DNA of 16,078 nucleotides from an uncultured Porphyromonadaceae bacterium (GTDB taxonomy: Bacteria > Bacteroidota > Bacteroidia > Bacteroidales > Muribaculaceae), in assembly GCA_900555715.1 (NCBI GenBank), contig USMC01000059.1:1-16078 (forward strand). Direction: 5' to 3'. The notes under the pieces are model-generated. The model was not told where the DNA came from and did not search any database. It was given only the letters and a program-made list of their open reading frames with translations. A program made the translations under genes and the position numbers. Positions 7,278 through 15,347 of this stretch are shown here, one piece after another (the first letter of the stretch is position 1; the number at the start of each line of letters is the position of its first letter).

Positions 7278-8045
7278 TTATTGCGCCACAAGACCGCCGT
7301 CGATGAGATAGTGTGCGCCGGTGCAGAACGAAGCCTTGTCGCTCGCAAGGAAAAAGACAAGTTCAGCCACTTCGGAAGGCTCGCCGGCACGTCCACGGGC
7401 GAAAAGGGCATTTTCTTCCTTCCAGTATTCGTCCACCGACTTGCCATCAACAGCCGAAAACTTGTTGAAGAGACTGTCGACAAGCGGAGTATGTATAGTG
7501 CCGGGGCATACGGCATTGACGCGTATACCGTAGGGCGCAAGGTCGATGGATAGGCTGCGCGTAATCTGTCCCAAAGCTCCTTTGGTAAGACCGTAGGCGA
7601 AACTGTGTGCCTTGCCGACAAACCATTGGTCGGAAGCGTTTATGACGACAGCACCGCCGCCGTTATCCCTGATGTGCGGCACCGTCTCGCGCAGAGTGTT
7701 AACGGTTCCGTAGATGTTCGTGTCGATGACGAGGTCGAGCTCGTCGTCGGAGATGTCGAGCAATGTGTTGCGGCGGTGTATGCCCGCATTGGCGAACACC
7801 GCGTCGAGGTGTCCGAAGCGGTTGAGGGTCTTTTCGACGGCAGCGCGTATATCGTCGCGCTCGCGGGTATTGCCGAGACAGAAAGCCACGCTGTCCGGAT
7901 TGCCGAGCTCATCAAGAAGCGACATAGCGGCGTCGGCGTTGATATCCATGAAACCCACATTCCAGCCTTCGCTGAAAAACTTACGCACAGTGGCGGCGCC
8001 TATGCCAGTCGAACCGCCGGTAATAAATATAGTCTTGTTGTCCAT
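7278..8045 (-). CDS. SDR family NAD(P)-dependent oxidoreductase
   Basis: A classical short-chain dehydrogenase/reductase of 255 residues, the usual length. The Rossmann cofactor motif TGGSTGIG is at 9-16, D34 at the end of the second strand suggests a preference for NAD(H) over NADP(H), and NAG is at 86-88. The catalytic tetrad is N110, S138, Y151 and K155 (YGLTK). CPGTIHTPL and a C-terminal YLIDGG are also typical. It resembles 3-oxoacyl-ACP reductases and sugar or polyol dehydrogenases, but the substrate cannot be told from the sequence. It begins 12 bases after the stop of the upstream PAP2 gene, so the two probably form an operon, and it ends at the bidirectional terminator. The role of the pairing is unclear. 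Confidence 0.92.
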   Translation of the reverse strand: MDNKTIFITGGSTGIGAATVRKFFSEGWNVGFMDINADAAMSLLDELGNPDSVAFCLGNTRERDDIRAAVEKTLNRFGHLDAVFANAGIHRRNTLLDISDDELDLVIDTNIYGTVNTLRETVPHIRDNGGGAVVINASDQWFVGKAHSFAYGLTKGALGQITRSLSIDLAPYGIRVNAVCPGTIHTPLVDSLFNKFSAVDGKSVDEYWKEENALFARGRAGEPSEVAELVFFLASDKASFCTGAHYLIDGGLVAQ

Positions 8046-8057
8046 GATTAAAAATTT

Positions 8058-8828
8058 TCAGAAAGATATGCTGAGACTCATCCCCGCTCCCTCGGGGCTG
8101 CAGAAAGGAGAGCCTGATATGCTTGTGGCGGAAGGATGCCCTGCCGCTCTGCCTTTAAATATCCTCGGGAAAAGCCAGTAGGCAAATTTGGCGCTGAGGT
8201 AGCCTATGCAGGCGCCTGCAACGACGTCGTTGATATAATGACGGTTGTTGTAAATGCGCAGATAGCCCGTCAGCGCCGCCACAGCATAGCCGCCGTAGCC
8301 TATCCACGGCGACACATCGCGGAACTCGTTGTAGAGCGCTGTCGCCGCCATGAAAGCTGTCGCCGTATGTCCCGAAGGAAATGAATTGCGCTCAGTTCCG
8401 TCCGGACGTCGCTCGCGGAAAGTGTATTTGAGAGCATAGGTGCCAGCCGTCATCGTGGCATACGACATGGCGATGATTATCGTGGCGTCGAGATAGCTGT
8501 GACGCCCGCGCACTCCGCAGACATTCAGCCCGTAGACAGCGGCGAGAGGCAGATATGGAGTAAACTCGTCGATGCGGATATGGTGGCGTCCGCCCGCCGA
8601 AAGCGCGTCCTGAATGTCATATTTCCTTTTTTCGAGCCATCCGTTGCCGACAGCCCACGCCGACAGCCCCGTCAGCGCCACAGGGACAGCGATCTCCGGA
8701 ACCGTGAAAGAACAGCCGGTCTCAGCACACCTCGCTGTCGTGCCGAGACTGTCAGCCGGCGTGTCGCACGCAAGGGCAGGCATCACCGCAACGGCAAAAG
8801 CCAACGCTGCAAGACAAAATATTTTCAT
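8058..8828 (-). CDS. PAP2 family membrane phosphatase
   Basis: A type-2 phosphatidic acid phosphatase family protein that would remove phosphate from a lipid such as phosphatidate, undecaprenyl pyrophosphate or lipid A at the periplasmic face. All three catalytic motifs are present: K-x6-R-P (KYTFRERRP), P-S-G-H (SFPSGHTA), and R-x5-H-x3-D (RIYNNRHYIND), although the third has Leu where the consensus has Ser before Arg. From the ATG at 8828 the product has 256 residues and starts with a signal peptide (MKIFCLAALAFAVAVMPALA). I chose this start because of the signal peptide and an AAGGA-type ribosome site 8 bases upstream; a GTG at 8852 or an ATG at 8843 would extend it by 8 or 5 residues. The C-terminus ends GMSLSISF, resembling a final outer-membrane strand. 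It is the first gene of a two-gene operon with the SDR. Confidence 0.88.
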   Translation of the reverse strand: MKIFCLAALAFAVAVMPALACDTPADSLGTTARCAETGCSFTVPEIAVPVALTGLSAWAVGNGWLEKRKYDIQDALSAGGRHHIRIDEFTPYLPLAAVYGLNVCGVRGRHSYLDATIIIAMSYATMTAGTYALKYTFRERRPDGTERNSFPSGHTATAFMAATALYNEFRDVSPWIGYGGYAVAALTGYLRIYNNRHYINDVVAGACIGYLSAKFAYWLFPRIFKGRAAGHPSATSISGSPFCSPEGAGMSLSISF

Positions 8829-8866
8829 TATACAATCCTTCATCTGCCGCACAAGCGATAATTCTG

Positions 8867-8874
8867 CAAAGATA
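8867..8874 (-). promoter_or_regulatory. Probable -7 element for the PAP2-SDR operon
   Basis: On the minus strand TATCTTTG (8874-8867) matches the TAnnTTTG -7 consensus. At the expected -33 distance I see no TTTG, only weak TGTG-like sequence, so the promoter may be weak or activator dependent. The start site would be near 8862, giving a leader of about 34 bases to the ATG at 8828. Confidence 0.45.
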
Positions 8875-8905
8875 GTCTATTTTTAAGAAATCACAGCACA
8901 GTCAG

Positions 8906-8937
8906 TTGGCGGCATATCGAAATTTATTGTAATTTTG
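8906..8937 (+). promoter_or_regulatory. Promoter of the porin-priA operon, abutting the start codon
   Basis: TTG at 8906-8908, a 21-base spacer, and TAATTTTG at 8930-8937 fit the Bacteroidetes -33/-7 pattern. The -7 box ends only four bases before the porin ATG at 8942, so the predicted start site falls on or next to the A of the ATG and the mRNA may have no leader. Confidence 0.6.
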
Positions 8938-8941
8938 CAGT

Positions 8942-10960
8942 ATGAAGTCGCTAAAGTACGCATATCTCCTGCTGGGAGCCGTCTTGCTGTGTGCCGTAGT
9001 CCCCGAAGCCGTGGCACAGGGTCGCCCCGGCAGCAGCCGCAACGAATCTATCAAGGCAGAGCCCGACCTGATGCCTCTCTCCTACTGCTGGAAGCTTATT
9101 CCTCCCCTCGGACTCCGCCAGATGGAGCCTATGGACACGCTGCCGCACAACTATTATCTCACTGCTATCCCGTCGATGGTATCTCCGGCATGGGCTACGA
9201 CAGGCAACCTCGGCGCCGAGGGCATGAATATGATCTACAGCGAACGTCCCGCAATCAGCGATTTCTTCTTCCGTGATGCTCTGGAACACTGGATGCCCAC
9301 GCTCGACAAGATGAGGTTCTTCAACACCCGCATTCCCATCACTCTGGTTCAGTTCAACACCGGAGGCGGCCGCGAAAACTCGCAGGACCGCCTGAGAATG
9401 GATTTTTCCGGAAATTTCAACGAAAAGCTGCAGATCGGCGCCAAGCTCGACTATCTGTATTCCAAAGGAAGCTATGCCAATCAGGCGACGAAAGATCTTT
9501 CGTGGGGACTCTCAGGTTCGTATATGGGCGACCGCTATGAGCTTCAGGCATACTTCAACCACTACAATCTTCTCAATAAGGAAAACGGCGGTATCACCGA
9601 CATGCTCTACATCACCGACCCCGCCGAGCTGCAGGGCGGCGTCACCACCATAGACCCAAAATCCATTCCCACAAACCTGCAGGACGCCCACACGCGCCTC
9701 AAAGGCGAGGAACTGTATATCAACAACCGCTACAAGGTGGGCTATTGGAAAGAAGAATATGAAGGCGACAGCCTTATCAACCGCACTTATATTCCGGTAT
9801 CGTCGTTTTTCTATACCCTCCGCTACAACAAAGACTGGCATCTGTTCGTCGACGACAATGTATCGGAAGTCGACAAGTATTTCGGACGGAAATATATCAA
9901 TCCGACACGAACATACGACAACACGGGCTACTGGGCTCTGACGAATACCTTGGGTGCGTCGATTCTCGAAGGTTTCAACAAATACGCCAAGTTCGGTGCC
10001 GCGGCATACATCACTCATCAGGTACGCCGCTACACCCTTCCGGTCGATTCGCTCGACCACTCCGACGAAAGCCTCGGGCTGACACCCCTTCCCGACTATT
10101 TCGGGCGCATCGAACCCCGCAAAACCGAAAACCTTGTCTGGGCAGGCGCCGTCATCACCAAACAGCAGGGTTCGGTGCTGCGCTACGAGGCTAAAGGCGA
10201 ATTCGGTATCCTCGGACCGGCTGCAGGAGACCTCCGGCTCGACGGACGCGTGCAGACGCGATTCCCGCTGCTCAGCGACAGTCTGTTTGTGACGGCTTTC
10301 GGGTCGTTCAGAAACGAAGAAGCACCGTTTCTGATGAACAACTACATATCGAACCATTTCATCTGGCACAACAATTTCGGCAAACAACGCCGCGTCAATT
10401 TCGGGGGTTCCATCGACATCGGACGAACCGGCACACACTTCACCGCCCAGCTCACCAATGTGCAGAACCAGATCTACTTCGACTCCGACGGTATGCCGCG
10501 GCAGAAAAGCGGCAACATACAGGTGCTGTCCCTCGAGCTGCTCCAGAATCTCAAAGCCGGAATATTGCACTGGGACAACCGCATCTGCTACCAGACGACA
10601 TCAGACGAATATGTCCTTCCGCTGCCTAATCTGGCAATCAGATCCAACCTCTATCTTCTTTTCAGAATAGCCACTCTCAAAGTGCAGCTCGGCATCGACT
10701 GCGACTATTACACCAGCTACTACTCTCCTAAGTACGTACCCGCCACCACCGGGTTCGCCAATCAGCGCGACTATAAAGTCGGCAACTATCCCTTCTGCAA
10801 CGCCTACGCCAACTTCAAGCTGAGCAGGACACGTTTCTTCGTCCTTTATTCCCACTTTAACAAAGGACTCTTCGGCGGCAGCAATTATTTCTCGATGCCG
10901 TTCTATCCGCTGAACCCGTCGAGACTGCAGCTTGGTATCGCCGTCGATTTTGTCAACTGA
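8942..10960 (+). CDS. Putative outer-membrane porin (Porin_10-like)
   Basis: A 672-residue exported protein with a signal peptide (MKSLKYAYLLLGAVLLCAVVPEAVAQ, cleavage near 25). The remainder is rich in alternating polar and aromatic or hydrophobic residues (for example LQIGAKLDYLYSKGSYA and YELQAYFNHYN), as expected of an outer-membrane beta-barrel, and it ends LQLGIAVDFVN, a plausible last strand. The layout, including the early SERPAISDFFFRD and FFNTRIPITLVQFNTGGG segments, resembles the Bacteroidetes putative-porin family, which would form a channel or passive uptake pore; the substrate is unknown. There is no SusC-like plug or TonB box. priA follows after only 4 bases, so the two are probably cotranscribed. 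The start is fixed by the signal peptide. Confidence 0.85.
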   Translation: MKSLKYAYLLLGAVLLCAVVPEAVAQGRPGSSRNESIKAEPDLMPLSYCWKLIPPLGLRQMEPMDTLPHNYYLTAIPSMVSPAWATTGNLGAEGMNMIYSERPAISDFFFRDALEHWMPTLDKMRFFNTRIPITLVQFNTGGGRENSQDRLRMDFSGNFNEKLQIGAKLDYLYSKGSYANQATKDLSWGLSGSYMGDRYELQAYFNHYNLLNKENGGITDMLYITDPAELQGGVTTIDPKSIPTNLQDAHTRLKGEELYINNRYKVGYWKEEYEGDSLINRTYIPVSSFFYTLRYNKDWHLFVDDNVSEVDKYFGRKYINPTRTYDNTGYWALTNTLGASILEGFNKYAKFGAAAYITHQVRRYTLPVDSLDHSDESLGLTPLPDYFGRIEPRKTENLVWAGAVITKQQGSVLRYEAKGEFGILGPAAGDLRLDGRVQTRFPLLSDSLFVTAFGSFRNEEAPFLMNNYISNHFIWHNNFGKQRRVNFGGSIDIGRTGTHFTAQLTNVQNQIYFDSDGMPRQKSGNIQVLSLELLQNLKAGILHWDNRICYQTTSDEYVLPLPNLAIRSNLYLLFRIATLKVQLGIDCDYYTSYYSPKYVPATTGFANQRDYKVGNYPFCNAYANFKLSRTRFFVLYSHFNKGLFGGSNYFSMPFYPLNPSRLQLGIAVDFVN

Positions 10961-10964
10961 CCCC

Positions 10965-13445
10965 ATGGCAGCTCCTACCCTTTACGCACAGGTGATTGTG
11001 CCGCTGCCGCTCACCGGCAGCTTCACCTACGTGGTGCCTGAACGGCTTCGCGAAAATGTAATTCCGGGCATCAGGGTGCTCGTGCCTTTCGGTCCGAGAC
11101 ATTTCTATACCGGCGTCGTTGCCTCTGTGAGCCCGATAGCGCCTCCGTCAGGAATACAGCTCAAAGAAATAGAGTCGTGCCTCGACACGGCGGCGGTTGT
11201 CCGCAACTCACAGATACGCTTCTGGCAATGGATGGCAGACTACTACATGTGCACCATCGGCGAAGTGTTCAAAGCCGCTCTGCCGTCGGGACTTAAAGTG
11301 GAGAGCGAAACACGCCTCGAAGTGGCGTCCGAGCTTGATCCCGAAGCATTCGCCGGCTGCTCGGAGACGGAGCGCGACGTACTCGGCTTCCTCAGCAAAG
11401 AGAAATCGGCGAAAGCCGAAGCCATCGTCAAGGCGCTTGGCACAAAAGGTCTCGACGGCGTTCTTGCCCGCATGACCGACCGCGGACTGCTGAAAGTTTC
11501 GGAAAAGATTGTCGAACGCTATCACGCCGTGCGCAAGGCATACGTACGCATGGCGATAACCCGTGGCGACACGGAGGCAACCGAAAACGCATTCAAGGCG
11601 GTCAGCAGGTCGAAAAAGCAGGAAGACGCTCTTGTCGCCCTCATCGCACTGTCGGAATTTCACAAGAAAGACCAGCCGGAAGTGGAAGTGCCGCTCGACG
11701 TGCTCTGTGAGCGTGCCGACGTGTCACGACCTATTGTCAAGGCGCTCGCCGACAAAGGGATCTGCGAGATATACAACAAGGAGATATCCCGCTTCTCCTA
11801 CTCCGGCGCAGCCTCCGGCACTCTGCCCGCTCTTTCCGATGCGCAGTCCAGAGCCTACGACGAGATAATGCGCGCTTTCTCCGACAAAGACGTTGTTCTG
11901 TTGCACGGAGTGACGTCATCGGGAAAGACAGAAATCTACATCCACCTCCTCGACTACGTCCTGCGCCAGGGAAAGCAGGCACTTCTTCTTGTTCCTGAAA
12001 TAGCCCTCACGACACAGCTTACAAGGCGCCTTCAGAAAGTGTTCGGCGAAAAAGTGATTATCTACCACTCCAAGTTTTCCGATTCCGAGCGCGTCGAACT
12101 GTGGCGCCGTATGCTCAGGAGCAAAGAGCCTGTAGTCGCCGTCGGAGCACGCTCGTCGGTATTTCTTCCGTTCGACAGGTTAGGAATCGTCATCGTCGAC
12201 GAAGAACACGAAAGCAGCTATAAGCAAGCCGATCCGGCGCCTCGGTACAACGGGCGCGACGCTGCGGCGATGCTTGCCGTCATGCACGGTGCGAAGACGC
12301 TCTTAGGCAGCGCCACTCCCACCATCGAGACATACTACAAAGCCGTCACGGGCAAGTTCGGGCTTGTCAGCCTCGCCGAACGCTACGGAAACGCCACCCT
12401 GCCCCGTATCGAAATAATCGACATGAAGCAACAGCGGCGCAACAAGGCTGTCAGCGGATATTTTTCCACACGTCTGCTCGATGCCGCACTCGAAACGACA
12501 GAGGCGAAAAAGCAGGTGATACTCTTCCACAACCGGCGAGGCTATTCGCCGATGGCGAGATGCAAGATGTGCGCCTTCACACCGAAGTGCAATTTCTGCG
12601 ATGTCTCCCTCACCTACCACAGGCGCACCAACCGTCTCCAGTGCCACTACTGCGGAGCGGAATACCCCGTGCCGACGGTATGCCCGGAGTGTAAGGAGCC
12701 TGCGATGGAGATTATAGGCTATGGCACGGAACGCCTCGAAGAGGAGATAAACGACTGCTTCCGCAATCTGCGGGTGCTGCGCATGGACCTCGACACAACG
12801 CGCAATAAAGACAGCTACAGCAGCATAATAGACGCATTTTCCAACCGCAGCGCCGACATACTCGTAGGAACGCAGATGGTGACGAAAGGTCTCGATTTCG
12901 GCGGCGTGGAGCTTGTAGGAGTGCTCAATGCCGATTCTATTATCAACTATCCCGATTTTCGCTCTGCCGAACGCGCCTTCAACATGATAGAACAGGTGGC
13001 CGGACGTGCAGGACGCCGGGATGGCAAAGGGCTTGTTCTCATTCAGGCATATAACCCTGACCATCCCGTTCTGAAATATGTCATCGGACACGACTATCCC
13101 GGCTTCTACACCCACGAACTCGAAGAACGCAGAGCGTTCGGTTTTCCTCCATTCAGCCGCATTATAAACATCTACCTCAAACATCGCGACGCTACCCAGC
13201 TTGCAGAGTCGTCACAAACCTATGCGGCGTCGCTGCGCAAGATCTTCGGCACACGCGTCAACGGACCGCAGGAGCCTGCCGTTGCCCGCGTACAGTCGAT
13301 GTATATACGGAAGATCATGCTCAAGCTAGAACTGAACGCCTCAATGAAAAAAGTCAAGGAAATATTGCGCGAGCAATATGTTTCTCTGGTGTCATCTCCG
13401 CTGATGCGCGGTCTGACAGTTTACTACGACGTCGATCCGGTATAA
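10965..13445 (+). CDS. priA: Primosomal protein N' (replication restart helicase PriA)
   Basis: PriA is a 3'-5' superfamily 2 DNA helicase that recognises stalled or collapsed forks and reloads the replisome. The product has 826 residues, longer than the 732 of E. coli. The N-terminal fork-binding domain starts at LYAQVIVPLPLTGSFTYVVP. Helicase motif I is GVTSSGKT (315-322, K321), motif II is DEEH (412-415) followed by the aromatic-rich loop region SSYKQADPAPRYNGRD, and the late motifs are GTQMVTKGLDF and QVAGRAGR. Eight cysteines for two zinc ions are all present: 533, 536, 542, 545, 560, 563, 573 and 576. I chose the ATG at 10965 because it gives the conserved start; an in-frame ATG at 10932 would overlap the porin gene. 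It ends 11 bases from the convergent TlpA-like gene with no clear terminator. Confidence 0.97.
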   Translation: MAAPTLYAQVIVPLPLTGSFTYVVPERLRENVIPGIRVLVPFGPRHFYTGVVASVSPIAPPSGIQLKEIESCLDTAAVVRNSQIRFWQWMADYYMCTIGEVFKAALPSGLKVESETRLEVASELDPEAFAGCSETERDVLGFLSKEKSAKAEAIVKALGTKGLDGVLARMTDRGLLKVSEKIVERYHAVRKAYVRMAITRGDTEATENAFKAVSRSKKQEDALVALIALSEFHKKDQPEVEVPLDVLCERADVSRPIVKALADKGICEIYNKEISRFSYSGAASGTLPALSDAQSRAYDEIMRAFSDKDVVLLHGVTSSGKTEIYIHLLDYVLRQGKQALLLVPEIALTTQLTRRLQKVFGEKVIIYHSKFSDSERVELWRRMLRSKEPVVAVGARSSVFLPFDRLGIVIVDEEHESSYKQADPAPRYNGRDAAAMLAVMHGAKTLLGSATPTIETYYKAVTGKFGLVSLAERYGNATLPRIEIIDMKQQRRNKAVSGYFSTRLLDAALETTEAKKQVILFHNRRGYSPMARCKMCAFTPKCNFCDVSLTYHRRTNRLQCHYCGAEYPVPTVCPECKEPAMEIIGYGTERLEEEINDCFRNLRVLRMDLDTTRNKDSYSSIIDAFSNRSADILVGTQMVTKGLDFGGVELVGVLNADSIINYPDFRSAERAFNMIEQVAGRAGRRDGKGLVLIQAYNPDHPVLKYVIGHDYPGFYTHELEERRAFGFPPFSRIINIYLKHRDATQLAESSQTYAASLRKIFGTRVNGPQEPAVARVQSMYIRKIMLKLELNASMKKVKEILREQYVSLVSSPLMRGLTVYYDVDPV

Positions 13446-13456
13446 AAGCCGATAAG

Positions 13457-13945
13457 TCATCGTATCAGTCCGACAAGTCTGTCAGGTGTCGGGTTGTGGG
13501 CTATGATTTTCCCGTCGGGAGAGATAAGCATTGTGCCCAGACCGTCCGACAGCCCAAAAGTGCTGCTTATGGCGGCAGCAGTATCGCCGCCGACATAAAA
13601 CTGAGTTGACGGCATCAGGCTGTCGCGGCGAGATATCTCACGGAACATCTGCGGTGTCTCATCGAGGTTGACAGACACAAGACGGACGTCGCTGGACGGG
13701 TGGCGGCGCAACCATGCCGTATAATCGTTGATGCTCCGGCGCGAGGGAGCGTCGGTCGATTTCCAAAAATTCAGCAAAACATAGTGCCCGCGCAGTGCGT
13801 CAAGATCCACATCGCCGCTTGCCGACGGCAATACGACCGAAGGGACTGTGCGACCGATGGCTGTGCGGTATCTGGAATCGGAATATCCTACAGAAAGCAC
13901 AAGAACGCCCACGAACACAATGGCGAGAAGGATTGTCTTTTTCAT
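13457..13945 (-). CDS. TlpA-like thioredoxin-fold protein lacking CxxC
   Basis: A 162-residue protein with an N-terminal hydrophobic segment (about 4-21), either a signal anchor or an uncleaved signal, so the domain is exported. The rest follows a TlpA/ResA/AhpC-like thioredoxin fold: IGRTVPSVVLPSASGDVDLDALRG, then YVLLNFWKS, then a SVNLDE strand, then LISPDGKIIAHNP. Where family members have WCxxC, this protein has T-D65-A-P-S68, so both redox cysteines are replaced. The cis-proline is also replaced: G137-T138 stands where Pro-Thr normally is. It cannot be a conventional disulfide oxidoreductase and may be a binding or scaffold protein. A good ribosome site, AAAGGAG, lies 7 bases before the ATG. 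No Bacteroidetes-type promoter was found in the 75 bases upstream, so it may be read through from the ROK gene. Confidence 0.8.
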   Translation of the reverse strand: MKKTILLAIVFVGVLVLSVGYSDSRYRTAIGRTVPSVVLPSASGDVDLDALRGHYVLLNFWKSTDAPSRRSINDYTAWLRRHPSSDVRLVSVNLDETPQMFREISRRDSLMPSTQFYVGGDTAAAISSTFGLSDGLGTMLISPDGKIIAHNPTPDRLVGLIR

Positions 13946-13952
13946 TGTTATG

Positions 13953-13959
13953 CTCCTTT
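13953..13959 (-). promoter_or_regulatory. Strong Shine-Dalgarno site for the TlpA-like gene
   Basis: AAAGGAG on the minus strand with 7-base spacing to the ATG at 13945 supports that start. Such strong sites are not general in Bacteroidetes and the other genes here mostly lack one. Confidence 0.6.
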
Positions 13960-14020
13960 CTTGGAGAATAACGTTCCTCTGCCATTCCAGGTTCGGGAGC
14001 GGTCAATAGAAAAGGGCGGA

Positions 14021-15229
14021 TCAGACGTTTGCGTTCTCGAACATCTGACGGCGTGCCGTCATGCACGAGCCTATGACACCTGCTTTCTCATGGAGCTTGG
14101 AGCATACGAGCCGTGTATCGCTGTTGACGAGCTTGAGCGAATGCTTCTTGATAGCCTGACGTACGGGCTGCAGAAGATAGTCGCCGGCGAGCGACAGAGA
14201 GCCACCGACAACAACGACTTCGGGATTGAAGATATTTATCATGTTGGCAAGGTGCTTGCCGAGCTTCAGACCTATTTCTTCAAGAATGTCGATGCAGAGG
14301 TAATCCTCGGCGTTGACAGCGTCGATGATATCACCGAGCGTGATGTCGTCGAGGTTTTCGAACTGCTGCGAAAGCACCGACACTTTTCCTTCACGGATGC
14401 TCTCGATCACACGGCGGTGGAGCGCCGAACCGCTGACCTCTGTCTCCAGACATCCCTTCTTGCCGCAATGGCACATTATTTCATTGTCGAAAGCGTGTAT
14501 ATGTCCGAACTCGCCGGCAAAGCCCGACTTGCCTTCATAGACGCGCCCGTCCAGAATGATTCCGAGACCCAAACCCCAGCTGACGTTTACGAAGAGCATG
14601 TTTTTCTCGCCGTTAACATTTCCGCGGAGCATCTCGCCGTACGCCATGGCACGGGTGTCGTTTTCGATGCACACAGGTACACCGAGTTTCTCGGAGAGGA
14701 CTTCTGTGAGAGGTGTTTCGGGATAGACGAAGAAGCTGTAGCTGTAGCCGGATGTCGGATTTACACGACCTGTGATATTGGCGCAGGCATTGAGAATCTT
14801 GTTTTTGTCCACACCGCTTGAAGCGATGAAATCGAGGGTCAGACGGCAGATGTCGTCAATGATGGCATCCTGCGACTGCTGCATATTATATGTCACATCA
14901 AAGTCCTGACGTACTATTTCGCCATTGAAGTTACTCAACCCGATATTTACGACATCGCGTTTGATGTCAATGCCGAGAAAATAGCCCGATTGCGGATTCA
15001 GACCATAAGTGCTCGGCTTGCGACCGCTTTTGCTGTCACTTTTGCCGTAGTCGTTGAGGATACCTTCTTCAACCATTTCATTGACAAGCTTTGTCACTGT
15101 CGGGATGCTGAGGTTTAATTCCTTGGCGAGTTCTGCTATGGTAGAGTTCTGGTTGTAGAAAAAAGTTGTAATAATTTTTTTCTTGTTGCTGCCCAGTTCC
15201 GTATCGGCGATCTTTTTTAGAGAGTTCAT
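14021..15229 (-). CDS. ROK family transcriptional regulator (NagC/Mlc/XylR type)
   Basis: A 402-residue DNA-binding regulator that senses a sugar or sugar phosphate. A winged helix-turn-helix of MarR-like type is at about 15-75 (STIAELAKELNLSIPTVTKLV and a SGRKPSTYGLN wing). The ROK domain follows: GIDIKRDVV (86-94), IENDTRAMAYGE (188-199), then the ROK signature GEFGH (E240 to H243) and the zinc-binding C253-H-C255-G-x-x-G-C260-L-E262. The ATP-binding DxGGT-type loop of ROK kinases reads DIKRDVV, so it is a regulator and not a kinase, although D191 is kept. The inducer and target genes cannot be told from this window. Its neighbours on the same strand are the acetyltransferase upstream and the TlpA-like gene downstream. 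It has its own promoter at 15268-15298. Confidence 0.93.
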   Translation of the reverse strand: MNSLKKIADTELGSNKKKIITTFFYNQNSTIAELAKELNLSIPTVTKLVNEMVEEGILNDYGKSDSKSGRKPSTYGLNPQSGYFLGIDIKRDVVNIGLSNFNGEIVRQDFDVTYNMQQSQDAIIDDICRLTLDFIASSGVDKNKILNACANITGRVNPTSGYSYSFFVYPETPLTEVLSEKLGVPVCIENDTRAMAYGEMLRGNVNGEKNMLFVNVSWGLGLGIILDGRVYEGKSGFAGEFGHIHAFDNEIMCHCGKKGCLETEVSGSALHRRVIESIREGKVSVLSQQFENLDDITLGDIIDAVNAEDYLCIDILEEIGLKLGKHLANMINIFNPEVVVVGGSLSLAGDYLLQPVRQAIKKHSLKLVNSDTRLVCSKLHEKAGVIGSCMTARRQMFENANV

Positions 15230-15267
15230 GGCTCAGGTACAAAATGTGATAATATGCTAATTTTCTA

Positions 15268-15298
15268 CAAAGTTAACGCATTGTTTCGAATTTTCAAA
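15268..15298 (-). promoter_or_regulatory. Promoter of the ROK regulator gene
   Basis: On the minus strand TTTG (15298-15295), a 19-base spacer and TAACTTTG (15275-15268) match the Bacteroidetes consensus exactly; the two boxes and spacer are the same as in the dnaE promoter. The start site would be near 15263, giving a leader of about 34 bases. The rest of the 118-base gap to the acetyltransferase is AT-rich, with no clear terminator. Confidence 0.7.
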
Positions 15299-15347
15299 TA
15301 AATATTTGCGTTTTAACAAATGTAAAATAAAATCTTGCATAATGCCT

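Noticed and set aside
9512..10570. 352-residue minus-strand ORF inside the porin gene
   Set aside because: Shadow of the porin; the plus-strand frame has a signal peptide and continuous barrel-like pattern.
10932..10964. Upstream in-frame ATG for priA
   Set aside because: It would overlap the end of the porin gene and add residues not expected before the conserved PriA start at 10965.
12303..13184. 293-residue minus-strand ORF inside priA
   Set aside because: Lies across the PriA helicase and zinc motifs, which are certain on the plus strand.
13470..13492. CCGACA...TGTCGG hairpin just past the priA stop, as a priA terminator
   Set aside because: The stem is only 6 base pairs with an 11-base loop, no T-tract follows, and it lies in the 3' coding end of the TlpA-like gene.
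13700..14821. 373-residue plus-strand ORF across the TlpA-like and ROK genes
   Set aside because: It spans two genes and their intergenic gap antisense; the minus strand has the HTH and the ROK zinc signature, so this is a shadow.
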